NCBI RefSeq assembly: GCF_003614885.1 | Contig: NZ_QZMS01000007.1 | Span: 620,001-684,000, forward strand | From: Photobacterium salinisoli | GTDB lineage: Bacteria > Pseudomonadota > Gammaproteobacteria > Enterobacterales > Vibrionaceae | Direction of reading: 5' to 3' | Length of the DNA: 64,000 nt | Shown: positions 25,854-35,949 of the stretch, piece after piece | How positions within the stretch are numbered: the stretch's first letter is position 1 | How the letters are laid out: every line of letters begins with the position of its first letter | Translations under genes and position numbers: made by a program | The notes under the pieces: model-generated | What the model saw: the letters and a program-made list of their open reading frames with translations, nothing else | Told to the model about the DNA's origin: nothing | Databases searched by the model: none

Positions 25854-26498
25854 TTGATCAATGTATTCCTTGTAGATGATCACGAACTGGTTCGCACAGG
25901 GATCCGACGTCTTCTGGAAGATGTCCGTGGTATTAAAGTGGTAGGGGAAGCCATCAGTGGTGAGGACGCCGTAAAGTGGTGTCGAAACGAGCATGCCGAC
26001 ATAATCCTGATGGATATGAATATGCCAGGCATTGGTGGGCTGGAAGCGACGCGAAAGATCCTTCGCTTCAATCCGGATGTGAAGATTATCGTGCTGACTG
26101 TCCATACGGAAAACCCATTCCCGACAAAAGTGATGCAAGCCGGCGCTTGCGGTTACCTGACCAAAGGTGCCGGAGCGGATGAAATGGTCAACGCGATTCG
26201 TACGGTAAATAGTGGCCAGCGTTATATTTCGCCGGAAATTGCACAACAAATGGCGCTGAGCCAGTTTGCATCCAACTCAGAGAACCCGTTTAAGGATTTG
26301 TCTGAGCGTGAATTACAAATCATGATGATGATTACCAAAGGTCAGAAAGTGACCGAGATTTCCGAGCAATTGAACTTAAGCCCTAAAACGGTAAATAGCT
26401 ACCGTTATCGCTTGTTTAATAAACTGGATATCAATGGCGATGTTGAACTGACCCACCTTGCAATTCGTCATGGCATGTTAGACACAGAGACCTTGTAG
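25854..26498 (+). CDS. uvrY: UvrY/GacA/VarA response regulator
   Basis: A 214-residue two-component regulator: receiver domain (1-120; phosphoacceptor Asp54 in [10 protein letters not shown], acidic pocket VDDH, Lys in GYLTKG) and LuxR-type helix-turn-helix (about 145-205; [38 protein letters not shown]). The start is TTG at 25854, which gives the family-conserved N-terminus [16 protein letters not shown] and has GGAGA upstream. It is the partner of BarA/GacS and drives CsrB-type RNAs in relatives. It shares one base with uvrC, as in other gammaproteobacteria. Confidence 0.95.
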   Translation: MINVFLVDDHELVRTGIRRLLEDVRGIKVVGEAISGEDAVKWCRNEHADIILMDMNMPGIGGLEATRKILRFNPDVKIIVLTVHTENPFPTKVMQAGACGYLTKGAGADEMVNAIRTVNSGQRYISPEIAQQMALSQFASNSENPFKDLSERELQIMMMITKGQKVTEISEQLNLSPKTVNSYRYRLFNKLDINGDVELTHLAIRHGMLDTETL

Positions 26499-28333
26499 TG
26501 TCAGAAACCTTCGATGCAAAAAGTTTCCTGAAATCAGTCACAAATCAGCCTGGTGTATACCGAATGTATGACCAGGCTGGTGACGTTATTTATGTCGGTA
26601 AAGCAAAAGATCTGAAAAAACGGCTGGCGAGTTACTTTCGTGTTCAGGTGTCGAGCGAGAAAACCCGGGCGCTGGTTCGCAACATCTGTAAAATCGATGT
26701 CACTGTTACGCACACCGAAACAGAAGCTCTTATCCTCGAGCATAATTACATCAAGCAATACCTCCCTAAATACAATGTACTGCTGCGTGATGATAAGTCT
26801 TACCCCTATATTTTTCTGAGCGGTCAGCATCATCCGAAACTGGCGGTTCACCGGGGGGCGAAGAAACGCAAAGGTGAGTATTTCGGCCCGTATCCGGACT
26901 CAGGCGCTGTTCGCCAAAGCCTGCACCTTCTCCAGAAAATTTTTCCTATCCGGCAGTGTGAAGACTCGGTCTACGCCAATCGCAGCCGTCCTTGTCTGAT
27001 GTATCAGATTGGTCGCTGCCTCGGCCCTTGTGTCAAGGGATTAGTCAGCGATGAGGACTATGCTGAACAGGTCAATTTCGTGCGTCTGTTCTTGCAAGGT
27101 AAAGACCGCCAGGTGATCAATTCGCTGGTAAACAAAATGGAAGTGGCCAGCCAGCAGCTCGCTTTTGAGAAGGCCGCGCGTTACCGGGATCAGATTCAGG
27201 CGTTGCGCCGGATACAGGAGCAGCAATTTGTCAGCCAGGACAGCGAAGATGATCTGGATGTCATAGGTATCGCTCACGATAAAGGCATGGCGTGTATTCA
27301 TGCTCTCTTCATCCGTCAGGGCAAGGTGCTGGGCAGCCGAAGTTATTTTCCGCGTATGCCAGCCGATACCGATATGAACGAGGTGATCACCAGCTTCATC
27401 AGTCAGTTCTATTTCAATCAGGCGGAAGGGCGGACCATTCCCTCTGTTATTCTTGTCAGTGAGTCGTTGGGCGATGAGCAGGCGGCCTTGTCAACAGCGC
27501 TGACTGAAGTCGCAGGCCGTAAAGTCGAATTGCGTTCACAGGCCCGAGGCTATCGTGCCCGCTACCTGAAACTGGCGCAAACCAATGCCCAGACGGCATT
27601 AACCAGTAAACTCAATCATAAAATGACGGTTCATCAGCGTGTGACGGAGCTGCGTGAATTGCTGGGACTAGATTCACTTTCCCGTATGGAATGCTTTGAC
27701 ATCAGCCATACGATGGGCGAGAAAACGGTAGCTTCTTGTGTTGTCTTCAATCAGGAAGGGCCGGTCAAGGCAGAATATCGACGGTTTAATATTACCGGCA
27801 TCACAGGGGGCGATGATTATGCCGCTATGGGACAGGTGTTAAACCGTAGGTATAGTAAACAGATTGATCCTGATAAGATCCCCGATATTATTTTTATCGA
27901 CGGGGGCAAAGGACAGCTTTCCCGCGCCCATGAGGTGGTGAGCCCGTTGTGCCTTGACTGGCCTAAAAGGCCGTTACTGGTGGGGGTGGCGAAGGGCACA
28001 ACCCGAAAACCTGGCCTGGAAACCTTACTGCTGGTCACCGGGGAAGAGTTTTCACTGCCTGGCGATTCACCGGCGTTGCATCTTATTCAGCATATTCGCG
28101 ATGAAAGCCATGATCATGCTATCAGTGGTCACAGGGCACAGCGTGGAAAAGCCCGTAAACGGAGTACACTGGAAGATGTGGAAGGTATCGGGCCGAAACG
28201 CAGACAGGCATTGTTGAAATACATGGGGGGATTACAGGAACTGAAACGCGCAAGCAGGGAAGAAATCGAAAAAGTGCCGGGCATAAGCCGATCTCTGGCC
28301 GAAAAAATATACGACGCATTGCAACACGGCTAG
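26498..28333 (+). CDS. uvrC: UvrABC excinuclease subunit C
   Basis: A 611-residue nucleotide-excision-repair nuclease. It has an N-terminal GIY-YIG domain (about 15-95; [25 protein letters not shown], 3'-incision), a cysteine cluster ([13 protein letters not shown]), a UvrB-binding UVR helix pair (about 205-240), an RNase H-like domain with DISH and FIDGGKGQ (5'-incision), and tandem helix-hairpin-helix motifs at the C-terminus ([16 protein letters not shown] and [12 protein letters not shown]). The GTG start at 26498 overlaps the uvrY stop. Confidence 0.97.
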   Translation: MSETFDAKSFLKSVTNQPGVYRMYDQAGDVIYVGKAKDLKKRLASYFRVQVSSEKTRALVRNICKIDVTVTHTETEALILEHNYIKQYLPKYNVLLRDDKSYPYIFLSGQHHPKLAVHRGAKKRKGEYFGPYPDSGAVRQSLHLLQKIFPIRQCEDSVYANRSRPCLMYQIGRCLGPCVKGLVSDEDYAEQVNFVRLFLQGKDRQVINSLVNKMEVASQQLAFEKAARYRDQIQALRRIQEQQFVSQDSEDDLDVIGIAHDKGMACIHALFIRQGKVLGSRSYFPRMPADTDMNEVITSFISQFYFNQAEGRTIPSVILVSESLGDEQAALSTALTEVAGRKVELRSQARGYRARYLKLAQTNAQTALTSKLNHKMTVHQRVTELRELLGLDSLSRMECFDISHTMGEKTVASCVVFNQEGPVKAEYRRFNITGITGGDDYAAMGQVLNRRYSKQIDPDKIPDIIFIDGGKGQLSRAHEVVSPLCLDWPKRPLLVGVAKGTTRKPGLETLLLVTGEEFSLPGDSPALHLIQHIRDESHDHAISGHRAQRGKARKRSTLEDVEGIGPKRRQALLKYMGGLQELKRASREEIEKVPGISRSLAEKIYDALQHG

Positions 28334-28415
28334 CTTTGCGGCACCCTTAAGGTCTGTTTACAGCGGAAAGGTTTTCGTTGGCAGGCACAATACGTTAAAC
28401 ATAAGAACGAACAAT

Positions 28416-28973
28416 ATGCGCTTAACAATTCCAAATATCCTGAGTTTCGTCAGGCTGGTGCTCATTCCATTTTTCGTGATTACCTTCTACCTACCTTACG
28501 AATGGTCACCGTTTGCCACCGCTCTTATCTTCACCATAGCAGGTATCACAGACTGGTTTGACGGATACCTGGCCCGTAAGCTGAACCAGACCTCAAGATT
28601 CGGTGCTTTTATCGACCCGGTTGCCGATAAAGTCATGGTAGCAACGGCGCTGGTGCTGGTGACAGAACACTATCACTCCGTCTGGGTAACGATTCCGGCG
28701 ATTACCATGATAGGCAGAGAGATCATCATATCAGCCTTGCGCGAGTGGATGGCTGAACTGGGCAAGCGTTCCAGCATTTCTGTTTCCTGGGTAGGCAAGG
28801 TGAAAACCGCTTCTCAGATGTTTGCTCTGGTGATGCTGATGTGGCATCCCAACGAACTGCTGGAGACTGTGGGTTTTGTTGCCCTCTACATGGCAACAAT
28901 TTTGACCTATTGGTCAATGTATCTGTATCTGAAAGCCGCAAAGGGTGATTTACTCCACCCCGACAATATGTGA
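28416..28973 (+). CDS. pgsA: Phosphatidylglycerophosphate synthase
   Basis: A 185-residue CDP-alcohol phosphatidyltransferase with four or five helices and the signature DG-x2-AR-x8-G-x3-D-x3-D, seen as [27 protein letters not shown] (about 47-73). It condenses CDP-diacylglycerol with glycerol-3-phosphate in the inner membrane, the committed step to phosphatidylglycerol and cardiolipin. It lies 82 bases after uvrC and ends at a clear terminator. Confidence 0.96.
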   Translation: MRLTIPNILSFVRLVLIPFFVITFYLPYEWSPFATALIFTIAGITDWFDGYLARKLNQTSRFGAFIDPVADKVMVATALVLVTEHYHSVWVTIPAITMIGREIIISALREWMAELGKRSSISVSWVGKVKTASQMFALVMLMWHPNELLETVGFVALYMATILTYWSMYLYLKAAKGDLLHPDNM

Positions 28974-28997
28974 CAGAACAATCACCTACCTATTTAG

Positions 28998-29026
28998 AGA
29001 AAGCGGCTTTGGCCGCTTTTCTTTTT
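28998..29026 (+). terminator. Terminator of uvrY-uvrC-pgsA
   Basis: AAAGCGGC, loop TTTG, GCCGCTTT, followed by TCTTTTTC. It lies 25 bases after pgsA. Confidence 0.85.
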
Positions 29027-29534
29027 CTCTTGTAACCAGTGTGTTGAAACAAAGTAGATGAATTTTTTTATTCAATCGCAAATTCTGCTTGGCAATGAAA
29101 AGCGCAATATGTTATTTTTCGCGCAATCTCAGGGGGCAACATATCTGAGACACATCCGTCATCATGAACTCAGGCTGATTGCATGTTGACGATCCGTAGG
29201 TACTGCTAGCGATGGCGCTGTCAGTAGAAGGGCATTAATAGTGCAATCTTGCGTAATGAAGCAAGGGCATCATTGAGGGAACCCAACTGTGAATACATTA
29301 ACGTCTCTAACCCAAATCAGCTTTGTCTTACCCAATTGCAGTATTATTACTGAGCCTTGATCGTCCGATCACCATGTCTTCAGCTGACTATCTATCAAAC
29401 TACAGTGATGTTTATCGCTGGGGCTGTTAGTTGTGTGCTGAGTGCGCTTTACCGATAAGTTACTGACTTATCAATGTCTTTTATACTCAAAAGTACCACC
29501 TTTGGTGGGCTTCACTATTTTGGATTAAAAACCA
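29027..29534 (+). promoter_or_regulatory. Long structured leader before the norspermidine operon
   Basis: About 500 bases without a gene. Several small inverted repeats are visible: CTTGC-N8-GCAAG (29248-29265), CAGTA-TTAT-TACTG (29339-29352), GATAAGT-N5-ACTTATC (29454-29472) and ACCACC-TTT-GGTGGG (29494-29508), the last 26 bases before the start codon. They suggest promoter plus mRNA structure. No known riboswitch was recognised. Confidence 0.4.
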
Positions 29535-32420
29535 ATGAGTAATGTGTTTGATTTTGACGATGTCAAGCATGCGTCCAATGTTCCTGTAGTTCATGACCTG
29601 TATGACCTGACACCAGATGAGTTGCTGCTCAGTCAGGAGCATTATGAGTCCGAAGTTCGCTCTTATCCGCGTCGTTTGCCGCTGGCGATTATGAAGGCGA
29701 CAGGGGTATTGGTTGAAGACAGTCGTGGCCAGGTCTTTCTGGACTGCCTGGCCGGCGCAGGTACTCTGGCCCTGGGTTACAACCATCCTGAGATTAACCA
29801 AGCAATCATTGACCAGCTGAATGCGGGTATCCCGTATCAAACGCTGGACATGACGACACCAGTAAAAGATAAATTTATCCGTGAAGTGATGAACTTCCTG
29901 CCGGATGAGTTTGCTGCCAATGCTCGCATTCAATTCTGTGGTCCGTCTGGTGCAGACGCTGTAGAAGCCGCTATCAAGCTGGCAAAGCAAACCACTGGCC
30001 GTAACGTGATGATGGCCTTCCATGGCGCGTACCACGGTATGACCAACGGTACTATGGCCATGATGGGCAACCTGAACACCAAGGCACGCCGCCAGGGTCT
30101 GATGGCTGATGTCCACTTCATGCCGTTCCCTTACAGCCTGCGCTGTCCTTTTGGCATCGGCGGTGATGAAGGTGCCAAACAAACGCTGCGTTATCTGGAG
30201 CGTATGCTGAACGACGATGAAAGTGGCGTACAAAAGCCGGCTGCAATCATTGTTGAACCCGTACAGGGTGAGGGCGGCGTGATTCCTGCCCCGGCATTCT
30301 GGCTGCGTGAATTGCGCCGTATTACCAAAGAACACGGCATCCTGCTGATTTTTGATGAAATTCAGTGTGGTATCGGTAAAACCGGCTTCAATTTCGCGTT
30401 CGAAGAGTCAGGCATTACCCCAGACATCCTGTGCTTGTCTAAAGCTGTGGGTGGCGGTTTGCCTATGTCTGTGCTGATTTTCGACAAGTCGGTTGATACC
30501 TGGCGTCCGGGCGAGCACACAGGCACCTTCCGTGGTAATCAGCTGGCGATGGCAACCGGTGCAAAAGCACTGGAAATTATCCGTCGTGACAACCTGGTTG
30601 AGCATGCCCGCGTGGCGGGTCAATACCTGCGCGAAGGTCTGGAGCGCATTGCAACTTACGTTGACTGCATCGGCGAAGTGCGTGGCAAAGGCCTGATGCT
30701 GGGTGTTGAGATCGTCAAAGGCGGTAAGAAAAACAAATTCGGTGAGCCGGAAGCGGATCCTCAACTGACAATGCAAATTCAGCGTGCTGCGCTGGAGCGT
30801 GGTCTGATCATTGAGAAAGGCGGCCGTCAGGGTTCTGTCCTGCGCTTCCTGCCACCTTTGATCATCAGCCTGGAGCAAATTGATTTTGCGCTGGATGCTC
30901 TGAGCAAAGCGATTATCGCTACTGCCGGTCCGGCAAAAGTGGTTGAAAAGTCAGCGGTAAGCGATGCCGACAAATGGCGCTCTTTCTTCATCCAGACAGG
31001 TGAAGGCGGTGCTGATCAGTTCGAAGCGGCGCTGAACCAGACAACTAAAGTACTGAAACAAGTTTTTGAAAGTACCACTGCGCCATACTCAGGTATGGAG
31101 CCACAGGTGCTGAAAAACCTGATCAACAATATTGAGCTGAATGATCAGCAACTGCCGCTGGATGCCGTTATTGATCAGGCTGGCGAGCTGATTGCCAAGA
31201 ACTCAATCATTGTTCAGCACCCGAACTGCATTGCGCACCTGCACACGCCACCTCTGGTACCGGCTGTAGCGGCTGAAGCATTTATTGCTGCCCTGAATCA
31301 ATCTATGGATTCATGGGATCAGTCAACGGCTGCCACCTTTGTTGAGCAGAAAGTGGTCGACTGGCTGTGTGGTGTCTATGGTTACGACAAGCAAGCTGAT
31401 GGTGTATTCACCAGCGGTGGTACGCAAAGCAACCTGATGGGTTTGTTGCTGGCACGTGACCGTTTTGCAGATATCCAGTCGGGTCATAACATTCAGAAGC
31501 AAGGTCTGCCTGAGTATGCCGGCAAGATGCGTATTCTGTGCTCGAAGAAATCTCACTTTACTGTGCAGAAGTCAGCTTCGCTGATGGGCCTGGGTGAGCA
31601 TGCGGTAGAAACCGTGGATACGCATCCGGACGGCACCATCAAACTGGCGTCGCTGGTAACACGTATTGATGAGCTCAAACGTGATGGTTTGCTGCCGTTT
31701 GCGGTAGTGGGTACTGCGGGTACCACAGACCACGGTGCGATTGATGACCTGGATGGTCTGGCAGATATCGCCGCTCAGAACAAGATGTGGCTGCATGTAG
31801 ACGGTGCATACGGTGGTGCGCTGATCCTCAGCCGTCACAAAACGCGTCTGCATGGCATAGAGCGTGCTGATTCGATCAGTGTGGACTTCCACAAGCTGTT
31901 CTATCAACCAATCAGCTGTGGTGCAGTGATCATCAAAGACAAGAGTAACTTCAAGTATCTGCTGCACCATGCAGATTACCTGAACCGCGAAGACGATGTC
32001 GTTCCTAACCTGGTTGATAAGTCTATCGCGACGACCAAGCGTTTTGATGCACTGAAAGTACTGATGACAATGCAAGCTGTCGGGACACATTCACTGGGTG
32101 CTATGTATGACCACCTGCTGGGTCAGACACAACAGGTTGCAGACATGATTAACCAGTCAGAAGAGTTTGAACTGCTGGCTGATCCTGCGCTGTCGACAGT
32201 ACTGTTCCGCTATGTCGGAAATACAGAGGCTGATCTGGACCAATTGAATAAAAAATTGCGTTTTGAGGCCCTGGTGAAAGGTGTTGCAGTATTGGGTGAA
32301 ACCGTAGTTGATGGCAAAATTGCACTCAAGCTTACGATTCTCAACCCATGTCTGACTATGGCAGATTTTGAGAACCTGCTAAATGAAGTTAACCAGCTTG
32401 CTTGTTCACTGGTTGACTGA
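29535..32420 (+). CDS. Fused diaminobutyrate aminotransferase / diaminobutyrate decarboxylase
   Basis: A 961-residue fusion. Residues about 25-455 are a class III PLP aminotransferase of the EctB/Dat type (FCGPSGADAVEAAIKLAK; IIVEPVQGEGGVIP; IFDEIQCGIGKTG; PLP Lys303 in CLSKAVGGG). Residues about 480-961 are a group II PLP decarboxylase (TSGGTQSNLMGLLLARD; HVDGAYGGALILS; PLP Lys787 in SVDFHKLFYQP). Together they make 1,3-diaminopropane from aspartate semialdehyde via 2,4-diaminobutyrate. The fusion is typical of Vibrio. It feeds the next two genes. Confidence 0.95.
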   Translation: MSNVFDFDDVKHASNVPVVHDLYDLTPDELLLSQEHYESEVRSYPRRLPLAIMKATGVLVEDSRGQVFLDCLAGAGTLALGYNHPEINQAIIDQLNAGIPYQTLDMTTPVKDKFIREVMNFLPDEFAANARIQFCGPSGADAVEAAIKLAKQTTGRNVMMAFHGAYHGMTNGTMAMMGNLNTKARRQGLMADVHFMPFPYSLRCPFGIGGDEGAKQTLRYLERMLNDDESGVQKPAAIIVEPVQGEGGVIPAPAFWLRELRRITKEHGILLIFDEIQCGIGKTGFNFAFEESGITPDILCLSKAVGGGLPMSVLIFDKSVDTWRPGEHTGTFRGNQLAMATGAKALEIIRRDNLVEHARVAGQYLREGLERIATYVDCIGEVRGKGLMLGVEIVKGGKKNKFGEPEADPQLTMQIQRAALERGLIIEKGGRQGSVLRFLPPLIISLEQIDFALDALSKAIIATAGPAKVVEKSAVSDADKWRSFFIQTGEGGADQFEAALNQTTKVLKQVFESTTAPYSGMEPQVLKNLINNIELNDQQLPLDAVIDQAGELIAKNSIIVQHPNCIAHLHTPPLVPAVAAEAFIAALNQSMDSWDQSTAATFVEQKVVDWLCGVYGYDKQADGVFTSGGTQSNLMGLLLARDRFADIQSGHNIQKQGLPEYAGKMRILCSKKSHFTVQKSASLMGLGEHAVETVDTHPDGTIKLASLVTRIDELKRDGLLPFAVVGTAGTTDHGAIDDLDGLADIAAQNKMWLHVDGAYGGALILSRHKTRLHGIERADSISVDFHKLFYQPISCGAVIIKDKSNFKYLLHHADYLNREDDVVPNLVDKSIATTKRFDALKVLMTMQAVGTHSLGAMYDHLLGQTQQVADMINQSEEFELLADPALSTVLFRYVGNTEADLDQLNKKLRFEALVKGVAVLGETVVDGKIALKLTILNPCLTMADFENLLNEVNQLACSLVD

Positions 32421-32489
32421 ATGACGTGGCTTGCTCCAGTGGGGCTGGAGCAAGCCAATGATTTATCTGAAGAAGACGGAATGAATTAA

Positions 32490-33734
32490 ATGGCAATTTT
32501 ACAAATCGGTGCTGGGGGTGTTGGCTGGGTTATTGCCCATAAAGCTGCTCAAAACAATGATGTGTTAGGTGATATTACTATCGCTTCGCGTACTGTGAAC
32601 AAGTGCGAACAGATCATTGAATCCATCAAGGGTCGCAACAATATGAAAGATCCAGGCAAGAAGCTTGAGGCTCGTGCCGTGGATGCTGACGATGTCGATG
32701 CCCTGGTGGCACTGATCAAAGAGGTTCAGCCAGATCTTGTTATTAACGCTGGTCCTCCTTGGGTTAACGTTGCAATCATGGAAGCCTGTTATCAGGCGAA
32801 AGTGTCCTATCTGGATACATCAGTGGCGGTTGACCTGTGTAGCGAAGGCCAGCAAGTGCCAGAAGCCTATGACCCTCAGTGGGCTTTCCGTGACAAATTT
32901 GCAGAAGCTGGCATTACAGGCATTCTGGGTGCCGGTTTCGATCCGGGCGTAGTCAGCGTATTTGCTGCCTATGCAGTGAAGCACCTGTTTGATGAGATTG
33001 ATTCAATCGACGTAATGGACGTCAACGCTGGCGATCACGGTAAGAAATTTGCGACCAACTTCGATCCTGAAACCAACATGCTGGAAATTCAGGGCGACTC
33101 TTTCTACTGGGAAGACGGTGAGTGGAAGCAGGTTGGCTGCCACACCCGTATGATGGAATTTGATTTCCCGCTGGTCGGCTCACAAAAAGTGTACTCAATG
33201 GCGCACGACGAAGTGCGTTCAATGAAAGAATTTATTCCGGCGAAACGTATCGAATTCTGGATGGGCTTCGGTGACAGTTACCTGAACTATTTCAACTGCA
33301 TGCGCGACATCGGTTTGCTGAGTCCTGATCCTGTCACACTGGGTGACGGTACTGTGGTTGAGCCACTGAAAGTGCTGAAAGCCCTGTTGCCTGACCCTAC
33401 CACACTGGCACCGGGTTACACAGGTAAAACCTGTATCGGTACCTGGGTGCAGGGCACCAAAAGTGGCGAGCCTCGCAGCGTATTCATCTACAACAACGCT
33501 GATCATGAAGTGGCTTACAAAGATGTTGAGCATCAGGCGATTGCCTACACCACAGGTGTTCCTGCGATTACTGCGGCATTGCAGTTCTTTGCGGGTAAGT
33601 GGGCGGATGCTGGTGTGTTCAATATGGAACAACTGGATCCGGACCCGTTCCTGGCAACCATGCCGAAAATTGGTCTGGACTGGCATGTTCAGGAGCTGGA
33701 ACCTCGCCAGCCACTGATTAATATTCTCAAGTAA
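32490..33734 (+). CDS. Carboxynorspermidine synthase (dehydrogenase)
   Basis: A 414-residue saccharopine-dehydrogenase-like enzyme with an N-terminal Rossmann motif (ILQIGAGGVGWVIAHKAAQN), NAGPPWVNVAIMEACYQAKVSYLDTS and GAGFDPGVVSVFAAYA. It joins aspartate semialdehyde and diaminopropane (or putrescine) with NADPH to carboxynorspermidine (or carboxyspermidine). The position between the diaminobutyrate fusion gene and nspC is the same as in vibrios. It is 69 bases after the fusion gene. Confidence 0.94.
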   Translation: MAILQIGAGGVGWVIAHKAAQNNDVLGDITIASRTVNKCEQIIESIKGRNNMKDPGKKLEARAVDADDVDALVALIKEVQPDLVINAGPPWVNVAIMEACYQAKVSYLDTSVAVDLCSEGQQVPEAYDPQWAFRDKFAEAGITGILGAGFDPGVVSVFAAYAVKHLFDEIDSIDVMDVNAGDHGKKFATNFDPETNMLEIQGDSFYWEDGEWKQVGCHTRMMEFDFPLVGSQKVYSMAHDEVRSMKEFIPAKRIEFWMGFGDSYLNYFNCMRDIGLLSPDPVTLGDGTVVEPLKVLKALLPDPTTLAPGYTGKTCIGTWVQGTKSGEPRSVFIYNNADHEVAYKDVEHQAIAYTTGVPAITAALQFFAGKWADAGVFNMEQLDPDPFLATMPKIGLDWHVQELEPRQPLINILK

Positions 33735-33811
33735 GTCACCGACTGTTGAGTTAACTATATTCAAGCCGGCGTTGGAAACGACACCGGCTTCTTTAGATAG
33801 AAGCTTAGAAT

Positions 33812-34945
33812 ATGCAGCATCCTGAATTAAAAACCCCGTATTTCATGATTGATGAGAGCAAACTGATCCGCAATCTTGAAATTGCCAAGAAACTGAAAGA
33901 ATTATCCGGCGTTAAACTGGTTCTGGCCCTGAAATGTTTCTCTACCTGGGGTGTGTTTGACATCATCAAACCCTACCTGGACGGCACAACCAGCAGCGGC
34001 CCGTTTGAAGTGAAGCTGGGTTATGACACTTTCGGCGGTGAAACGCATGCTTACAGCGTGGGTTACAGCGAAGACGATGTGAAAGAAGTCGCGGATATCT
34101 GCGATAAAATGATTTTTAACTCGCAAAATCAGCTGGCTGCACACCGCCATTTGGTGGAAGGCAAGGCTGAACTGGGTCTGCGTCTTAACCCCGGTGTCAG
34201 TTATGCAGGTCAGGATCTGGCCGACCCTGCACGTCAGTTCTCTCGTCTGGGTGTTCAGATCAATCACATTAACCCGGAAGTATTTAGCAGCATTGACGGC
34301 GTGATGTTCCACATGAATTGTGAAAACAAAGATGTGGATGCCTTTATTTGTTTGCTGGATGACATTTCTGCGCAGTTCGGCACTTATCTGGATCAGCTGA
34401 AATGGGTGAGTCTGGGTGGCGGTGTTTTCTTCACCTGGCCGGGTTACGATGTTGAGAAACTGGCAGCAGCACTGAAAGCGTTTTCTGAAAAACATGGCGT
34501 TCAGCTTTATCTGGAGCCGGGTGAAGCCATTATTACTCAAACCACAGATCTGGTGGTGACGGTTGTTGATATCGTAGAAAACGAGCTCAAAACTGCCATT
34601 GTCGACAGTGCGACAGAAGCGCACCGTCTGGATACCTTAATCTATAACGAACCTGCTTCGATCCGCGGCGCAAGCGAGAGCGGTGATCACCGCTACGTGA
34701 TTGGCAGTTGTTCATGTCTGGCTGGTGATCAGTTCTGTGTCACGCAGTTTGATCAGCCGCTGGAGATTGGTCAGCGTCTGCACATTATGGACAGCGCCGG
34801 TTATACCATGGTGAAACTGAACTGGTTCAACGGCCTGAAAATGCCGTCGATTTACTGCCAGCGTGCGAATGGCGACGTGCAAAAGCTGAATGAATTCGGC
34901 TATGAAGACTTCAAGCGTTCCTTGTCACAATGGTCGGTTAATTAA
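33812..34945 (+). CDS. nspC: Carboxynorspermidine decarboxylase
   Basis: A 377-residue fold III (alanine-racemase-like) PLP decarboxylase. The PLP lysine is Lys41 in [14 protein letters not shown]. Other conserved parts are [40 protein letters not shown] and the C-terminal [11 protein letters not shown] with active-site Cys. It makes norspermidine/spermidine, which in vibrios affect biofilm formation. Last gene of the three-gene operon, followed by a strong terminator. Confidence 0.96.
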   Translation: MQHPELKTPYFMIDESKLIRNLEIAKKLKELSGVKLVLALKCFSTWGVFDIIKPYLDGTTSSGPFEVKLGYDTFGGETHAYSVGYSEDDVKEVADICDKMIFNSQNQLAAHRHLVEGKAELGLRLNPGVSYAGQDLADPARQFSRLGVQINHINPEVFSSIDGVMFHMNCENKDVDAFICLLDDISAQFGTYLDQLKWVSLGGGVFFTWPGYDVEKLAAALKAFSEKHGVQLYLEPGEAIITQTTDLVVTVVDIVENELKTAIVDSATEAHRLDTLIYNEPASIRGASESGDHRYVIGSCSCLAGDQFCVTQFDQPLEIGQRLHIMDSAGYTMVKLNWFNGLKMPSIYCQRANGDVQKLNEFGYEDFKRSLSQWSVN

Positions 34946-34968
34946 GATTCTGCCAAGTAAAAAAATTG

Positions 34969-34996
34969 AAGGCCGGTCACTGACCGGCCTTTGTTT
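34969..34996 (+). terminator. Terminator of the norspermidine operon
   Basis: AAGGCCGGT, loop CACTG, ACCGGCCTT, followed by TGTTTTAT, 24 bases after nspC. Confidence 0.88.
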
Positions 34997-35080
34997 TATC
35001 GGAGACACCAACACTTTGGTGCAGTTTTTAACTGGTTGAGAGAAAATTTGAGCAAATAAACGCAAAATACTAATTAGTGT

Positions 35081-35108
35081 TTGACTCAAATTTTAAAATC
35101 AGTAAATT
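35081..35108 (+). promoter_or_regulatory. Promoter of tRNA-Cys
   Basis: TTGACT (-35), a 16-base spacer, TAAATT (-10), then a GC-rich discriminator AGCACCCG as seen at growth-rate-controlled tRNA promoters. The tRNA begins 39 bases after the -10. Confidence 0.6.
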
Positions 35109-35147
35109 AGCACCCGTACCGCAACAAATGAAGCGGTATCACAAAAT

Positions 35148-35221
35148 GGCGCGTTGGCAGAGTGGCTATGCAGCGGATTGCAAATCCGTGTACCTCGGTT
35201 CGACTCCGGGACGCGCCTCCA
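35148..35221 (+). tRNA. tRNA-Cys (anticodon GCA)
   Basis: A 74-base tRNA. The acceptor arms GGCGCGT and ACGCGCC pair perfectly, U is the discriminator, and CCA is encoded. The anticodon stem-loop is GGATT-GCA-AATCC with the anticodon at 35180-35182. The T-loop GGTTCGACTCC is intact. U73 and the GCA anticodon are the known cysteine identity elements. A terminator follows. Confidence 0.97.
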
Positions 35222-35268
35222 TATTTGATTGAAGTGATGCTTTCACTTTGATCCTGCAAGACATCAGG

Positions 35269-35294
35269 AACCCAGCTATCAGGCTGGGTTTTTT
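35269..35294 (+). terminator. Terminator of tRNA-Cys
   Basis: AACCCAGC, a 6-base loop, GCTGGGTT, then a T run. Confidence 0.88.
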
Positions 35295-35304
35295 GATCCA
35301 ATCG

Positions 35305-35949
35305 CTATTGCACTCCGTTGTTTTCAGACAGGCGATTCAGAAAATCATCCCACGCATCCAGTTTGCCAAAGAAAGACTGTACCGGGACCGATTGCCTTTT
35401 TCCCTGCTTTTCCACCATCATCGATGGATAACCCTGAAGCTGATACTGCATCATTTGTCGGATGGATTCTGAGATAGCATCCTGTTCATTCGTTGCTGCA
35501 AATGTTGCGTGCCAGACATCCGCGTCAATCCCCATTGCCTGTGCCAACTCAGCAAGTACTGCAGGGGCATGCACGGTTTTTCCCAGTTGATAATGAGCAA
35601 TCTGGATCCGTTTTAGCATCTCTAATGCTGATTTTCCGCAGTGACCGGCTGCCAGAATGGCACGTATCGGCACTATTGAATCAAGAACAACGGAGTTTGC
35701 ATGTCGCATTTTTGCCAGATAGGCATCGCTAAAGATGACGCCACTCAGGGCATGGATACGCTGATCACTGTCAAGAAAGTGCCTGCGGCTTGCTTGGTCT
35801 ATCGTTCGGTTGTTGAACAAGCCACCGGGATGCAGTACGAGCTCTATATCCTTGCGTTCAGCCAGGTGTTCGATTAGCGGGGCGGCGCCGTAGCACCAGC
35901 CGCAAAGAGGGTCGTAAAAGTAATGGACTGTCGCCGCAGTATTTACCAT
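35305..35949 (-). CDS. DsbA-family (thioredoxin-fold) protein, CGWC type
   Basis: A 214-residue thioredoxin-fold protein of the DsbA/FrnE class: active-site CGWC at residues 16-19 in HYFYDPLCGWCYGAAP, then a helical insert and a cis-Pro region (GYPSMMVEKQGKRQSVPV). There is no signal peptide, so it should be cytoplasmic and may act as an isomerase or a glutathione-linked reductase. It overlaps the upstream MBL-fold gene by seven bases and is co-expressed with it. The substrate is unknown. Confidence 0.85.
   Translation of the reverse strand: MVNTAATVHYFYDPLCGWCYGAAPLIEHLAERKDIELVLHPGGLFNNRTIDQASRRHFLDSDQRIHALSGVIFSDAYLAKMRHANSVVLDSIVPIRAILAAGHCGKSALEMLKRIQIAHYQLGKTVHAPAVLAELAQAMGIDADVWHATFAATNEQDAISESIRQMMQYQLQGYPSMMVEKQGKRQSVPVQSFFGKLDAWDDFLNRLSENNGVQ

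Noticed and set aside
25301-25861. A 186-codon open frame on the minus strand in the xdhA-uvrY gap
   Set aside because: Composition is not protein-like for this genome (many Ser, Thr, Arg and isolated Cys), no domain is recognisable, no ribosome site is present, and it overlaps the uvrY start region.
29487-30335. A 282-codon frame antisense to the diaminobutyrate fusion gene
   Set aside because: It mirrors the codon structure of a clear PLP enzyme gene and has His/Gln/Arg-rich shadow composition.
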